Source: CAIYRG01 sp964494505 (GTDB lineage: Bacteria; Pseudomonadota; Alphaproteobacteria; Micropepsales; Micropepsaceae). Taken from it: a stretch of 57,008 nt of DNA. The position numbers were made by a program, and so were the translations under genes. Below the pieces are notes generated by a model. It did not search any database, had not been told where the DNA came from, and saw only the letters and a program-made list of their open reading frames with translations. This document shows, in pieces, positions 23,288-32,225 of this stretch. The stretch's first letter is position 1. The number at the start of each line of letters is the position of its first letter. Location of the stretch: positions 1 to 57,008 of the forward strand of contig CAZBRO010000033.1 in the NCBI GenBank assembly GCA_964494505.1. The letters run 5' to 3'.

Positions 23288-24187
23288 GTGAGATATTTCG
23301 CATGGACGGCTGTTGCGGCGCTGGCGCTGGTTGTTACAGGCGCCAACGCCCAGCAGCAGGATTTTTCCAAGATCGAAATCAAGACCACCGATCTCGGCAA
23401 GGACGTCTATATGCTGGAAGGCGCTGGCGGTATTGTCACCATCGCAGTCGGCACAAACGGCGTCATCATGGTGGATGCGCAATTCGCGCCGATGCACGAC
23501 AAGCTGAAGGCGGCCATCGCGAAGATCACCAACGAGCCGATCAGCTATCTCATCGACACGCATTTTCACGGCGACCATACGAGCGGTAACGCGGCCTTCG
23601 GCAAGGAAGGCGTCATCATTATTGCGCAGGCGAACGTAAAAAACCGCCTCGCGACGCCGCCCCCGGGCGCCAACGGGCAAACACCGCCCGCGGCTCCGCC
23701 TGAAGCGCTTCCCTCGGGCGTCTTTACCGACAAGACGACCATCGCAGTTGCCAACCAGAGTGCCGAAGTGATCCATGTTCCCAACGCGCATACCGATGGA
23801 GATTCCATCGTGTATTTCCCGGAGGCGAATGTCATCGCCGTTGGAGATATCGGCAAAGCCAACAACTATCGCTACGCGACCATCGATGTCAGAAATGGCG
23901 GCACCATCGACGGCACGATCGCGGCGACGCAAACCGTTTTGGACAAAGCCAATGACCGGACCAAAATCGTGCTCTCTCACGGCCCGCTGGCGACAAAGGC
24001 GGATTTCCAGGCCTATCACGATATGCTTGTGAAGGTTCGCGACAGGGTGAAGGCGCTGAAGGACGGTGGCAAGACAGAGGACCAGGCCGTGGCCGCAAAG
24101 CCGCTCGCCGATATTCAGGCGGAGATCATGCAAAACGACATGTTGAGCGAACGCATGGTTCGCCTGACGTACGAGACGCTGAAATAG
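23288..24187 (+). CDS. Secreted metallo-beta-lactamase-fold hydrolase, copy 2
   Basis: 299 residues, GTG start, signal peptide MRYFAWTAVAALALVVTGANA. It is highly similar to copy 1 along its whole length. The metal ligands are kept (DTHFHGDHTSG, NAHTDGD, AVGDIG, LSHGPLA), but the loop around the last His changes from VPGHG to VLSHG, and the residue before the first His is Asp instead of Asn. Tandem duplication with different loop residues suggests a shift in substrate or activity. The weaker GTG start may lower expression relative to copy 1. Confidence 0.88.
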   Translation: MRYFAWTAVAALALVVTGANAQQQDFSKIEIKTTDLGKDVYMLEGAGGIVTIAVGTNGVIMVDAQFAPMHDKLKAAIAKITNEPISYLIDTHFHGDHTSGNAAFGKEGVIIIAQANVKNRLATPPPGANGQTPPAAPPEALPSGVFTDKTTIAVANQSAEVIHVPNAHTDGDSIVYFPEANVIAVGDIGKANNYRYATIDVRNGGTIDGTIAATQTVLDKANDRTKIVLSHGPLATKADFQAYHDMLVKVRDRVKALKDGGKTEDQAVAAKPLADIQAEIMQNDMLSERMVRLTYETLK

Positions 24188-24207
24188 GATCGGGTGCGGG
24201 TTTCCGC

Positions 24208-25167
24208 ATGACGGCGATTCGCTCGCTCTCGCCTTCGGCAAGTCGCCGGCCCGGTGCGCTCGGCGTGCATTCCATCGACCATGTGCATGTAACCGTGCCC
24301 GATCTGCAGCAGGCGAAGCAGTTCTATGGCGCCTTCGGGCTGGAGCTGCGCGAGAGCGGCGGCCAGATTCATCTGTACACGGCCGGGCACACCCATCGCT
24401 GGGGCGTTCTGACCGAGGGCAACCGCAAAGCGCTCTCCCATATCTCCTTCGGTGCGTTCGAGGATGATTTTCCGCGGCTGAAGGACCGGCTTCAGACGAT
24501 GGGCGTGCCGCTTGCCGGCGCCCCGCGCGGTTTCGAATCGAACGGGCTGTGGTTTCGCGACCCCGACGGGACATTGTTGGAAATCCGGGTGGCGGAGAAA
24601 TGCTCGCCCGATTCCAAGCCCTCCTGTCCCATGCCGGGCGGAAAGAGCGGCATCGCCAACGCACCGAGCCGAAGCAATGCGCCGCGCGTGGAGCCCATCC
24701 GGCTGGCGCATATTCTCACCTTCACGCGCGATGTGCCTGCGGCGTTGCGATTCTACGGCAACGTTCTGGGCCTGCGCGTGTCCGATACCTCAGGCGATGC
24801 CATCGGCTTCATGCATGCCGCCCACGGCAGCGATCATCACATCATCGCATTCCTGAAATCGAGCGCGCCCGGCCTGCATCACCTGAGCTGGGATACAGGC
24901 TCCGTGAACGCAATCGGTCTCGGCGCGGACCAGATGGCGAAGAGCGGTTTCGCCACGGGCTGGGGCGTGGGCCGCCACGTTCTCGGCTCGAATTATTTCT
25001 ATTATGTGCGCGATCCATGGGGCAGTTGGTGCGAATATGCCTGCGATATAGACTACATTCCGGCAGAGGCGGAATGGCCTAAAGGCGATCATCCGGCGGA
25101 GGATTCCTTTTACGCCTGGGGTCCCGAGCCGCCCGCGGATTTCGCGATCAATCACGAAGCATCTTGA
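24208..25167 (+). CDS. Two-domain VOC protein (extradiol dioxygenase-like)
   Basis: 319 residues with two glyoxalase/bleomycin/extradiol modules: the first begins IDHVHVTVPDLQQAKQFYG, the second RLAHILTFTRDVPAALRFYG. The second keeps a candidate iron triad: His in LAHILTF, His in LHHLSWD and Glu in WCEYACDIDY, with GRHVLGSNYFYYVRDPWG between them. This is the layout of type I extradiol ring-cleaving enzymes. It lies 20 bases after MBL copy 2, probably in the same transcript, and its 3' end overlaps the M28 gene on the other strand. Confidence 0.85.
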   Translation: MTAIRSLSPSASRRPGALGVHSIDHVHVTVPDLQQAKQFYGAFGLELRESGGQIHLYTAGHTHRWGVLTEGNRKALSHISFGAFEDDFPRLKDRLQTMGVPLAGAPRGFESNGLWFRDPDGTLLEIRVAEKCSPDSKPSCPMPGGKSGIANAPSRSNAPRVEPIRLAHILTFTRDVPAALRFYGNVLGLRVSDTSGDAIGFMHAAHGSDHHIIAFLKSSAPGLHHLSWDTGSVNAIGLGADQMAKSGFATGWGVGRHVLGSNYFYYVRDPWGSWCEYACDIDYIPAEAEWPKGDHPAEDSFYAWGPEPPADFAINHEAS

Positions 25168-27875
25168 GCCGACGCCGCGCGCGCCACCGATTCGATGGCA
25201 ATCGCGGCAACCGCCGCGCCGTAATCCAGATCGATATTCGCCATGGTGTCCTCGCGGTCGTGATAGCCGTGGCGGTCGATGTCGTAATTTTCCATGAACA
25301 GCACCGTGGGAATGCCGGCGTCCGAAAATATCTGGCCATCGGTGTTGAAGAGCGTGCTCCTCGGATTATCGTGCAGCCTGACCTCTCCGGTTGGCGCGAG
25401 ATGGCGAGCGATACGGGGGACCGCACCGCCATGAGGGCTCCGCCGGCCGCGGTCAGAATCGCGCCGCGGCGGTGCGGTGTTCCACAGCGCCGCGCCGGCC
25501 TGCCACAGGCGGGCCGCTGTGTGGGCGTGCCAGGCAAGGCGCAGCGAGTCCCGCGTGGTGCCGGGCGCAATCTGGAAAATGTCGCGGCGGCGGTCGTTGT
25601 TGTGCGCGATCATGTCGAGCACATAGAGCCCGCGCACACGCACCTGCGAAAGGTCACGTTCCCCGTCCATTGTCCGTAGACGGAATGCCTGCTCGACCAT
25701 GCGTTCGGCGACATGGCGCGCGCCCAGGCAATCGGAGGGAAATTCCTCGCCCGTGAGATGCACGAGCCAGATGTCGCAATCGAGTTTTCCGGCCCGGCTC
25801 AGCGCCAAGAAGGAAGATGCGCCAAGCATCAGCGCCGCCGTCGCCGAATGGTTGTCGTCGGCGCCTGATGCGGAGAGCCGCGCATGGTCGCCTTTGATCT
25901 CCGGGCGGTCGCCGTAGACATCCTCCATGTAGGCGGTGTCGTAATGGTCGGCCATGATCACGCATCTGTTGCGGTTCCGGCCCGGAATGACCGCGACGAT
26001 GTTGCGCTCGGTCTTGCGGTTCTGCTGGTTGTCGAGCCAGCCGCCCATCCACGAGAAATCGAAATCCGTTCGCCAGCGGAAGGGCGTGTCGCCGACAAGG
26101 ACTTGATCCGCCATGCCGGCGTCGGAGGCAAGACGGCGATAATGTTCGAGCAGATGATCGCCCAGCATGTCGAGGTTGCGTTCGGGATAGGTGAGCCGTT
26201 TCCGGGTGATCTCGTCGCGAATACAGTCGCCGCTGTTCTTGTTGAGGTATTCGCCTTCAGCGAGGCTCACGATGGTTTTCCAATACGCAACTTCGAAGTC
26301 GCGGGTGGCGGTGTAGGGGAAGGTGAGCGCCTGCGCCGGGTCGGCCGCGTCCTCGCGCACCCCCAGGACGGACGAAAACACATCGGCGATGTCCGCGGTG
26401 GGCGGCCGCGTGCCGCCGGGCAAAGAAGCGGCAAACCGCGGCCATAGCTCCAGTACCGGCTCGGCGGGATGCTCCGCATCTTGCGCCGCGAGATAGCCGT
26501 TCAGACCCGTCTCGATGCACTGGGGCGCGCCCGAAACGGGATCGCGGAAACAGGGAAGCGGCTTGTGCCAGAAGAGCGCGAAGCGGCCCGCCTGCATCGG
26601 CGGATAGAAAAAGCGATAGCCGAACGATCCGCCTCCTTCCATCGCGGCGATGGCGGCGCGGATCGCCTCCCCATCGGCGGTGGGGCCATGAAGCACTGGC
26701 TCGAAGGCGCTCGACCAGAGTTGGGCGTTGCGCGCCATGGGCTTGCCGTAGAGACCGATATCGTCGGGATGGGTGCTGAAGAGGACGGTGTGGATGTGGT
26801 CCTCGCGCGCGAACGCGGTGGCATCGTCGCTGCGAAGCACCCGCTCCCAGCGGTGGCTGCGGCGGAAATTGGAATGCAGAGGGCCGAGGCCCTCATCGTG
26901 CTCGGCGGCACCCTGCCGCGGCCTATGCAGCCAGGCCGATTGCGGAACCCGGATGCCTTTGGGGTGCTCATGGCGGGCAATGGCCTGGAGCAGCGGAATC
27001 TGCGCAGCAAGCGGGAGCGTCTTGGCCAGATGACGGTAGAGCGGGGAACCCCAGAAGACGAGCGATCCGGGCGAAGGCAACAGGTGAAGCCGCTGTTCCA
27101 AATAGGCGCGCTGAACGGGTTCCGGCAACAGCCCGAAGGGGCGGAAGGTCAAGAGGTAACGAATGCCGTCGAGCGGTTCGGGCGCGTCCAACAGGAATGT
27201 CCGAGTCCAATCCGGGATCGCGCCCTCGTCCCAACCGGTCTGTGCCTTGACGTCGCCCATGGGCAGGATGCGCAAGCCGGCCGCGCGCAAGTCCTGTAAT
27301 TGCGCCGCGGGCTCGTCATAGGCGGCCTGCAAAATCGCGCGCAGGGCGTCGAGCGCCACAGTGGAGGCAACCTCGCGGCCGGGCGCCGTGAAGAAGCTCT
27401 GCCAGAACCCTCGCGCGGGCCCCTGCTCGCTGCCGCCGAACAAGGTCCAGCGCACGCGTCCCTTGTCGTCCTGGGTTTTCGCGAGCGCCACAGGGGACAG
27501 AAACACGTAGCGTTCCTGGCTGAGCGCCGCCGCTGCGGACGCGAGTTGCGGCGGCCAATAGGGATTGCCATCGAGATGGCAGCGCCCGATGCGGTGCGCA
27601 CCCTTGCCCGTCGCCAGAGCCACGACCGTTTCGATCAATTGCCGGCCGATGATGGCCAAACCCGGTGTCAGTTGCTGTTCCTGTTCACACAGGCCGATAG
27701 CCCAGCCGGATGGATCGTCCTGAGTGAAAGGCGAATCCACGTCCCATGCGCCATAGGGCTTCTGCCCTACGCGCGGCGGCGGCATGAATTCCGAATAGGC
27801 GGCAATGGGGAACCTGCCCTCCCCCCTCACCCAGGACCAATCGTCAAAGAGCGCCGGCCAGCCTTCGCCCGCCAT
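25152..27875 (-). CDS. Large M28-type zinc aminopeptidase with an extra N-terminal region
   Basis: 907 residues. The C-terminal third is the M28 peptidase: ADHYDTAYM (His, Asp), SGADDNHSATAA (bridging Asp), TGEEFPSDCLGARH (Glu pair) and ENYDIDRHGYHDREDT (last His). The first 570 or so residues match nothing I recognise; they contain FPIAAYSEFMPPPRVG and many Trp residues. No signal peptide is seen, which is unusual for M28. M28 proteins are normally 300-550 residues. Divergent from the PQQ dehydrogenase across 135 bases. Confidence 0.8.
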   Translation of the reverse strand: MAGEGWPALFDDWSWVRGEGRFPIAAYSEFMPPPRVGQKPYGAWDVDSPFTQDDPSGWAIGLCEQEQQLTPGLAIIGRQLIETVVALATGKGAHRIGRCHLDGNPYWPPQLASAAAALSQERYVFLSPVALAKTQDDKGRVRWTLFGGSEQGPARGFWQSFFTAPGREVASTVALDALRAILQAAYDEPAAQLQDLRAAGLRILPMGDVKAQTGWDEGAIPDWTRTFLLDAPEPLDGIRYLLTFRPFGLLPEPVQRAYLEQRLHLLPSPGSLVFWGSPLYRHLAKTLPLAAQIPLLQAIARHEHPKGIRVPQSAWLHRPRQGAAEHDEGLGPLHSNFRRSHRWERVLRSDDATAFAREDHIHTVLFSTHPDDIGLYGKPMARNAQLWSSAFEPVLHGPTADGEAIRAAIAAMEGGGSFGYRFFYPPMQAGRFALFWHKPLPCFRDPVSGAPQCIETGLNGYLAAQDAEHPAEPVLELWPRFAASLPGGTRPPTADIADVFSSVLGVREDAADPAQALTFPYTATRDFEVAYWKTIVSLAEGEYLNKNSGDCIRDEITRKRLTYPERNLDMLGDHLLEHYRRLASDAGMADQVLVGDTPFRWRTDFDFSWMGGWLDNQQNRKTERNIVAVIPGRNRNRCVIMADHYDTAYMEDVYGDRPEIKGDHARLSASGADDNHSATAALMLGASSFLALSRAGKLDCDIWLVHLTGEEFPSDCLGARHVAERMVEQAFRLRTMDGERDLSQVRVRGLYVLDMIAHNNDRRRDIFQIAPGTTRDSLRLAWHAHTAARLWQAGAALWNTAPPRRDSDRGRRSPHGGAVPRIARHLAPTGEVRLHDNPRSTLFNTDGQIFSDAGIPTVLFMENYDIDRHGYHDREDTMANIDLDYGAAVAAIAIESVARAASAQDAS

Positions 27876-28010
27876 GGGTTGTCTTGCACCCGATTCGCAT
27901 GCCGCGGAAGACTACTGCAGAAACCGTCATTGCTTCGCATAAACACCGGTTCAGCATGGCGCTTCGTTGCGATACAGTTGGCTTCGAACATCTCGAGGAT
28001 CTGGGGAACG

Positions 28011-29702
28011 ATGAAAAGGTCACTTCTCGTAGCATCTCTGTTGAGCGTGGCCTTTCCGGCGCTTGGTTATGCCCAGAGCGATGCCGATTTGCGCAATGCT
28101 GCAAAGACGCCGGACCGTATCCTGACCTACGGGATGAGCTACAGCCAGCAACGCTTCAGCCCGCTGAAACAGATCGACCGTCAGACGGTGAAGCGGCTGG
28201 TCCCGGCCTGGTCCTACAGCTTCGAGAACACGACGGGCGAGGAATCCCAACCCATGGTGCTGGACGGCATCATGTACATCACCAGCCACGACAGGACCGT
28301 GGCGATCGACGTAGCCACGGGGCGCGAAATCTGGAAGACGATGAACCCTTATCCGCCCAAGACGATCGAGACGGTGTGCTGCGGCATCGTCAATCGCGGA
28401 GGCGCCCTCTACAATGGCAAGTTCTTCCGCACCATCCTTGACGGGCGCGTGCAGGCGCTCGACATCAAGACCGGCAAGGAGATCTGGAACACCCGCGCGA
28501 GCACGGTGGAAGAGGGCCACGCCATGACCGGCGCTCCGCTCATCGCCGGCGGCGTCGTGATCGTGGGTGTCGCCGGCTCCGAATTCACCGCGCGCGGTTT
28601 TATCGACGGCTACGACGCCGAAACCGGCAAACGGCTCTGGCGCGTCTACACGGTGCCGCGTCCGGGCGAGAAGGGTGCCGAAACCTGGCCCAACCAGGCT
28701 CGCGACGCGGTCGGCGGCAGCACCTGGACCACCGGCTCCTACGATGCCGATCTCGATCTCGTCTATTGGGGCACGGGCAATCCTTCGCCGTGGAACGCGC
28801 TCGACCGCAAGGGCGATAATCTGTATACGGATTCCATCCTCGCCATCCGCCCCAAGACGGGCGAAGTTGTCTGGCATTATCAGACCTCGCCCAACGATCC
28901 CTTCGACTACGACAATGTCCAGGCCCTTGTGCTCGCCGACCTCAATGTCGGCGGCCGCCCGCACAAGGTGGTGATGCAGGCCGCACGCAACGGGTTCTTC
29001 TATGTGCTCGACCGCACCAACGGCGAGCTTCTGGCCGCGAATAAATATGTGAAGGTCACCTGGGCCGACGGCGTCGACATGAAAACCGGCCGGCCGATCT
29101 GGTCGGAATCGACCAAGAAAATCCTCGACCACGTCGAAAAAATTCAGAGCTGGCCGTTCATCGGCGGCGGCACCAACTGGTACCCCATGTCGTTCAGCCC
29201 GCTGACGGGACTGGCTTACGTCAACACCTCCAATATCGGTGTCGAATATGAGCCGCTACCCAAGGAAGACATCCAGAAGCTGATGCTCATGGCCGGAGAC
29301 CGCTCCGGCGGCAACACCGTGAAGCAGCGCGCTATCTATGCGGAAGGCGAACCGCGCGGCTATCTGAAGGCCATCGATCCGATGACCGGACAAGCCAAGT
29401 GGCAGACCGGCTTCAAGAGCCCGAATTGGGCGGGCACCCTCGTAACGGCAGGCGGACTGGTCTTCACCGGAGAGCTGACCGGCGAATTCATCGCCGCCGA
29501 CATCGATACCGGCAAAATCGTCTGGCAGTTCCAGACACCGTCCGGAATCATCGGTCAGCCAGTGACCTGGGACACCAAAGGCACACAATATGTGGCAGTT
29601 ACGAGCGGCATTGGGGGCACCTATGCGCGCCAACCCGATCCCAATCTCGCCCATGTGCCCAAGGGCGGTGTGGTGACGGCGTTCAAACTGCTTAACCAAT
29701 GA
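28011..29702 (+). CDS. PQQ-dependent periplasmic alcohol dehydrogenase with lanthanide-type DYD motif
   Basis: 563 residues from ATG 28011 (GGGGAACG upstream), signal peptide ending PALGYAQ. Eight-bladed propeller motifs recur (DVATGREIWKT, DIKTGKEIWNT, DAETGKRLWRV). The vicinal disulfide Cys123-Cys124 (TVCCGIVN) that caps PQQ is present. Catalytic Asp299 sits in PFDYDN, with Asp301 two residues on; this extra Asp marks lanthanide-dependent XoxF/PedH-type enzymes, whereas calcium enzymes have a non-acidic residue. No C-terminal cytochrome domain. PQQ synthesis and partner cytochrome genes are not adjacent. Confidence 0.9.
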   Translation: MKRSLLVASLLSVAFPALGYAQSDADLRNAAKTPDRILTYGMSYSQQRFSPLKQIDRQTVKRLVPAWSYSFENTTGEESQPMVLDGIMYITSHDRTVAIDVATGREIWKTMNPYPPKTIETVCCGIVNRGGALYNGKFFRTILDGRVQALDIKTGKEIWNTRASTVEEGHAMTGAPLIAGGVVIVGVAGSEFTARGFIDGYDAETGKRLWRVYTVPRPGEKGAETWPNQARDAVGGSTWTTGSYDADLDLVYWGTGNPSPWNALDRKGDNLYTDSILAIRPKTGEVVWHYQTSPNDPFDYDNVQALVLADLNVGGRPHKVVMQAARNGFFYVLDRTNGELLAANKYVKVTWADGVDMKTGRPIWSESTKKILDHVEKIQSWPFIGGGTNWYPMSFSPLTGLAYVNTSNIGVEYEPLPKEDIQKLMLMAGDRSGGNTVKQRAIYAEGEPRGYLKAIDPMTGQAKWQTGFKSPNWAGTLVTAGGLVFTGELTGEFIAADIDTGKIVWQFQTPSGIIGQPVTWDTKGTQYVAVTSGIGGTYARQPDPNLAHVPKGGVVTAFKLLNQ

Positions 29703-29766
29703 ACAGTGATCGATTTTTAGGCAAGGGGCTTGACGAGAGGTGGGGCTTTCCGCTCCTATTTCGCAC

Positions 29767-31260
29767 ATGCAGCATAGTGCTCTCGCAGACGCGTTAAGAC
29801 TGGTGGAGCCCACCCGCCCGGGCGAGGCCGGCGCATACCGGCACTATTCGCTGGGTGCGGCCTATGACGAGATGTTCACGCCCGACGGCGACGTCAGGCC
29901 GTGCTATGCGGAGCTCAACCGCAGCATCGCCCAGATTTCCTCGGAAGAGCTGAAGCGGCGGCAACAGGCCTGCGAGTTGTCGTTTCTGCATCAGGGCATC
30001 ACATTCACCGTCTACGGCGACAACCAATCGACCGAGCGGATCATCCCGACCGACCTGTTGCCGCGGATTATTGCGGGCGCCGAATGGGCGCGCCTCGAAG
30101 CGGGATTGAAGCAGCGCATCCTGGCGCTCAATCTCTTCCTGCACGATATTTATTCAGACGGCCGCGTTCTCAGGGACGGGCTCGTCCCTCGCGCGCTCAT
30201 CTACGGCTCCAAGCATTACCGCCGCGAGATGCGCGGCCTTTCCGTACCCCGTGGCGCATATGTCAATGTCTGCGGCACCGATCTGGTGCGCCGGGAGGAC
30301 GGCAAATTCGTCGTGCTGGAGGATAATCTCCGCGTGCCGTCGGGCGTGTCCTACATGCTCGCCAATCGCGATGTCGTCCGGCGCGCCTTTCCTACGATTT
30401 TCCGGACCGCGGGCGTCCGCGCAATCGAGCATTATCCGCAGGACCTGCTGGCGACCCTCAAATCGCTGGCCGCGTTCCAGGACGATGTGTCGATCGTGGT
30501 GCTGTCGCCGGGCGTCTTCAACAGCGCCTATTTCGAGCACGCCTTCCTCGCGCGCCAGATGGGCGTGGAGGTGGTGGAGGGCCGCGACCTGGTCGTGAAC
30601 GACAACGTGGTCTATGCGCGCACGACGTCAGGACTGAAGCGAGTCGACGTGATCTACCGCCGCATCGACGACGATTTCGTGGACCCGCTGGCCTTCCGCG
30701 CGGAGTCGACGCTGGGTGTGCCGGGCGTGTTCAACGCCTATCGCGCCGGCAATGTGGTGATCGCCAATGCGCCGGGCACGGGCGTGGCGGACGACAAGGC
30801 GGTTTACGCCTATGTGCCGCGGCTCATCCGCTATTACCTGTCCGAAGAGCCGATCCTAGAGAACGTCGAGACCTTCCTTTGCCGGGAGGCCAAATCGCTG
30901 TCCCATGTGCTCGGCAATCTCGACAAGCTCGTGGTCAAGGCGGTGGGCGAATCCGGCGGCTACGGCATGCTGGTAGGCCCGCACGCGACGCGCGCAGAAC
31001 GCGAGGCTTTCGCCGAACGCCTGAAGGCGGACCCGGAAAACTACATCGCACAGCCGACGATCCAGCTTTCGACCGCGCCCTGCTTCATCGACGGCGAGAT
31101 CGAACCCCGTCATGTCGATCTTCGCCCCTTCATCTTGCATGGCGAAGAGACGCGGATCGCACCGGGGGCGCTGACGCGCGTGGCGCTCAAACGCGGCAGC
31201 CTGGTGGTGAATTCGAGTCAGGGCGGCGGTTCGAAGGACACCTGGGTTCTCAATCAATGA
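29767..31260 (+). CDS. Circularly permuted ATP-grasp protein
   Basis: 497 residues from ATG 29767; GTG 29740 is an alternative. Family segments are YDEMFTPDGDVRPCYAEL near the N-terminus, FLHQGITFTVYGD, YVNVCGTDLVRREDGKFVVLEDNLRVPSGVSYML, and VVKAVGESGGYGMLVGP in the C-terminal half. The permuted ATP-grasp fold ligates a carboxylate to an amine with ATP. It is the first gene of a conserved trio with the alpha-E and transglutaminase-like genes, thought to build or trim a peptide or amide product. The genes are spaced by 7 and 10 bases. Confidence 0.92.
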   Translation: MQHSALADALRLVEPTRPGEAGAYRHYSLGAAYDEMFTPDGDVRPCYAELNRSIAQISSEELKRRQQACELSFLHQGITFTVYGDNQSTERIIPTDLLPRIIAGAEWARLEAGLKQRILALNLFLHDIYSDGRVLRDGLVPRALIYGSKHYRREMRGLSVPRGAYVNVCGTDLVRREDGKFVVLEDNLRVPSGVSYMLANRDVVRRAFPTIFRTAGVRAIEHYPQDLLATLKSLAAFQDDVSIVVLSPGVFNSAYFEHAFLARQMGVEVVEGRDLVVNDNVVYARTTSGLKRVDVIYRRIDDDFVDPLAFRAESTLGVPGVFNAYRAGNVVIANAPGTGVADDKAVYAYVPRLIRYYLSEEPILENVETFLCREAKSLSHVLGNLDKLVVKAVGESGGYGMLVGPHATRAEREAFAERLKADPENYIAQPTIQLSTAPCFIDGEIEPRHVDLRPFILHGEETRIAPGALTRVALKRGSLVVNSSQGGGSKDTWVLNQ

Positions 31261-31267
31261 TGGCGCG

Positions 31268-32215
31268 ATGCTGAGCCGGGTCGCGGATAATCTCTATTGG
31301 ATGAGCCGCTATCTCGAGCGCGCCGAGCACACGAGCCGCCTCATCGCCGTCAAGCTCGAAGCGATGATCGAGCAGTCCCGCGAGGATTCAGAAGCGTCAT
31401 GGCGCCGCGTGGTGGCCTGTCTTTCGAGCGAGCCTCACATCCCGTCGGGTCCGGTCGATCCCTTTCTCGTCAGCCAGGCGCTCGCTTTCGACCGGTTCAA
31501 CCCGTCTTCGCTCATCACGTCGCTGAGGCTTGCGCGCGACAATGGCCGCCAAGTGCGCGAGCAGATCTCGACAGAGATGTGGAACCGGCTCAACCGCCTT
31601 TATCTGAAACTTGCGCCCCTGAATCTGGCCACAGTCTGGAACGAGCAGCCGGCCCACATCTTCCGCGAGATCGTCGAAGAGCTGCACACCCTTGAGGGCA
31701 CTGCTTATTCCACAATGCGCCATGGCGAAGCGTGGCACTTCCTCGAACTCGGCCGCTACATCGAGCGGGCCCAACTCGTGAGCCGCGTTCTCGAGATTCA
31801 TTTCGGGCCTGCTTCGCATTCGGGGTCCGCGCTGAATTATCTCGATTGGGTCGTGCTCTTGCGCTTCTGCACGGCGTTCGAGGCCTATTGCAAGGTCTAC
31901 ACCGCCAACATCAGGCGCGACCGCATCGCGGAATTCCTGCTCTTCGACGCGGATTTTCCGCATTCCGTGCGCTTTGCCGTGGAGCGGATTTCCGAAGCCC
32001 TCGGCCGTGTGGCCAAGGGCGCACCGGCCGCGCGGCGCGCGGCGTGCGAAAGGCTTGCCGGCCGCCTGAAGGCCAGCGTCGATTTCGGCCAGATCGAGGA
32101 TCTGATGGGCGGCACCATCGACGCATTCCTCGCCAATGTGCGGGCCCAATGCGAGCAGATCCACGAGGCGGTCTACACCGCCTATATCGGCTACGACGCC
32201 GAGACGGTCCTATAG
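31268..32215 (+). CDS. Alpha-E domain protein
   Basis: 315 residues, all helical. It begins MLSRVADNLYWMSRYLERAEHTSRLIAVKLE, the signature of the alpha-E family, and contains FLELGRYIERAQLVSRVL and LLRFCTAFEAYCKVY repeats of the same helical pattern. Always found beside permuted ATP-grasp and transglutaminase-like genes. The biochemical role is unknown; a glutamate-rich active surface or scaffold has been proposed for the family. Confidence 0.93.
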   Translation: MLSRVADNLYWMSRYLERAEHTSRLIAVKLEAMIEQSREDSEASWRRVVACLSSEPHIPSGPVDPFLVSQALAFDRFNPSSLITSLRLARDNGRQVREQISTEMWNRLNRLYLKLAPLNLATVWNEQPAHIFREIVEELHTLEGTAYSTMRHGEAWHFLELGRYIERAQLVSRVLEIHFGPASHSGSALNYLDWVVLLRFCTAFEAYCKVYTANIRRDRIAEFLLFDADFPHSVRFAVERISEALGRVAKGAPAARRAACERLAGRLKASVDFGQIEDLMGGTIDAFLANVRAQCEQIHEAVYTAYIGYDAETVL

Positions 32216-32225
32216 AGGCGGGCTC

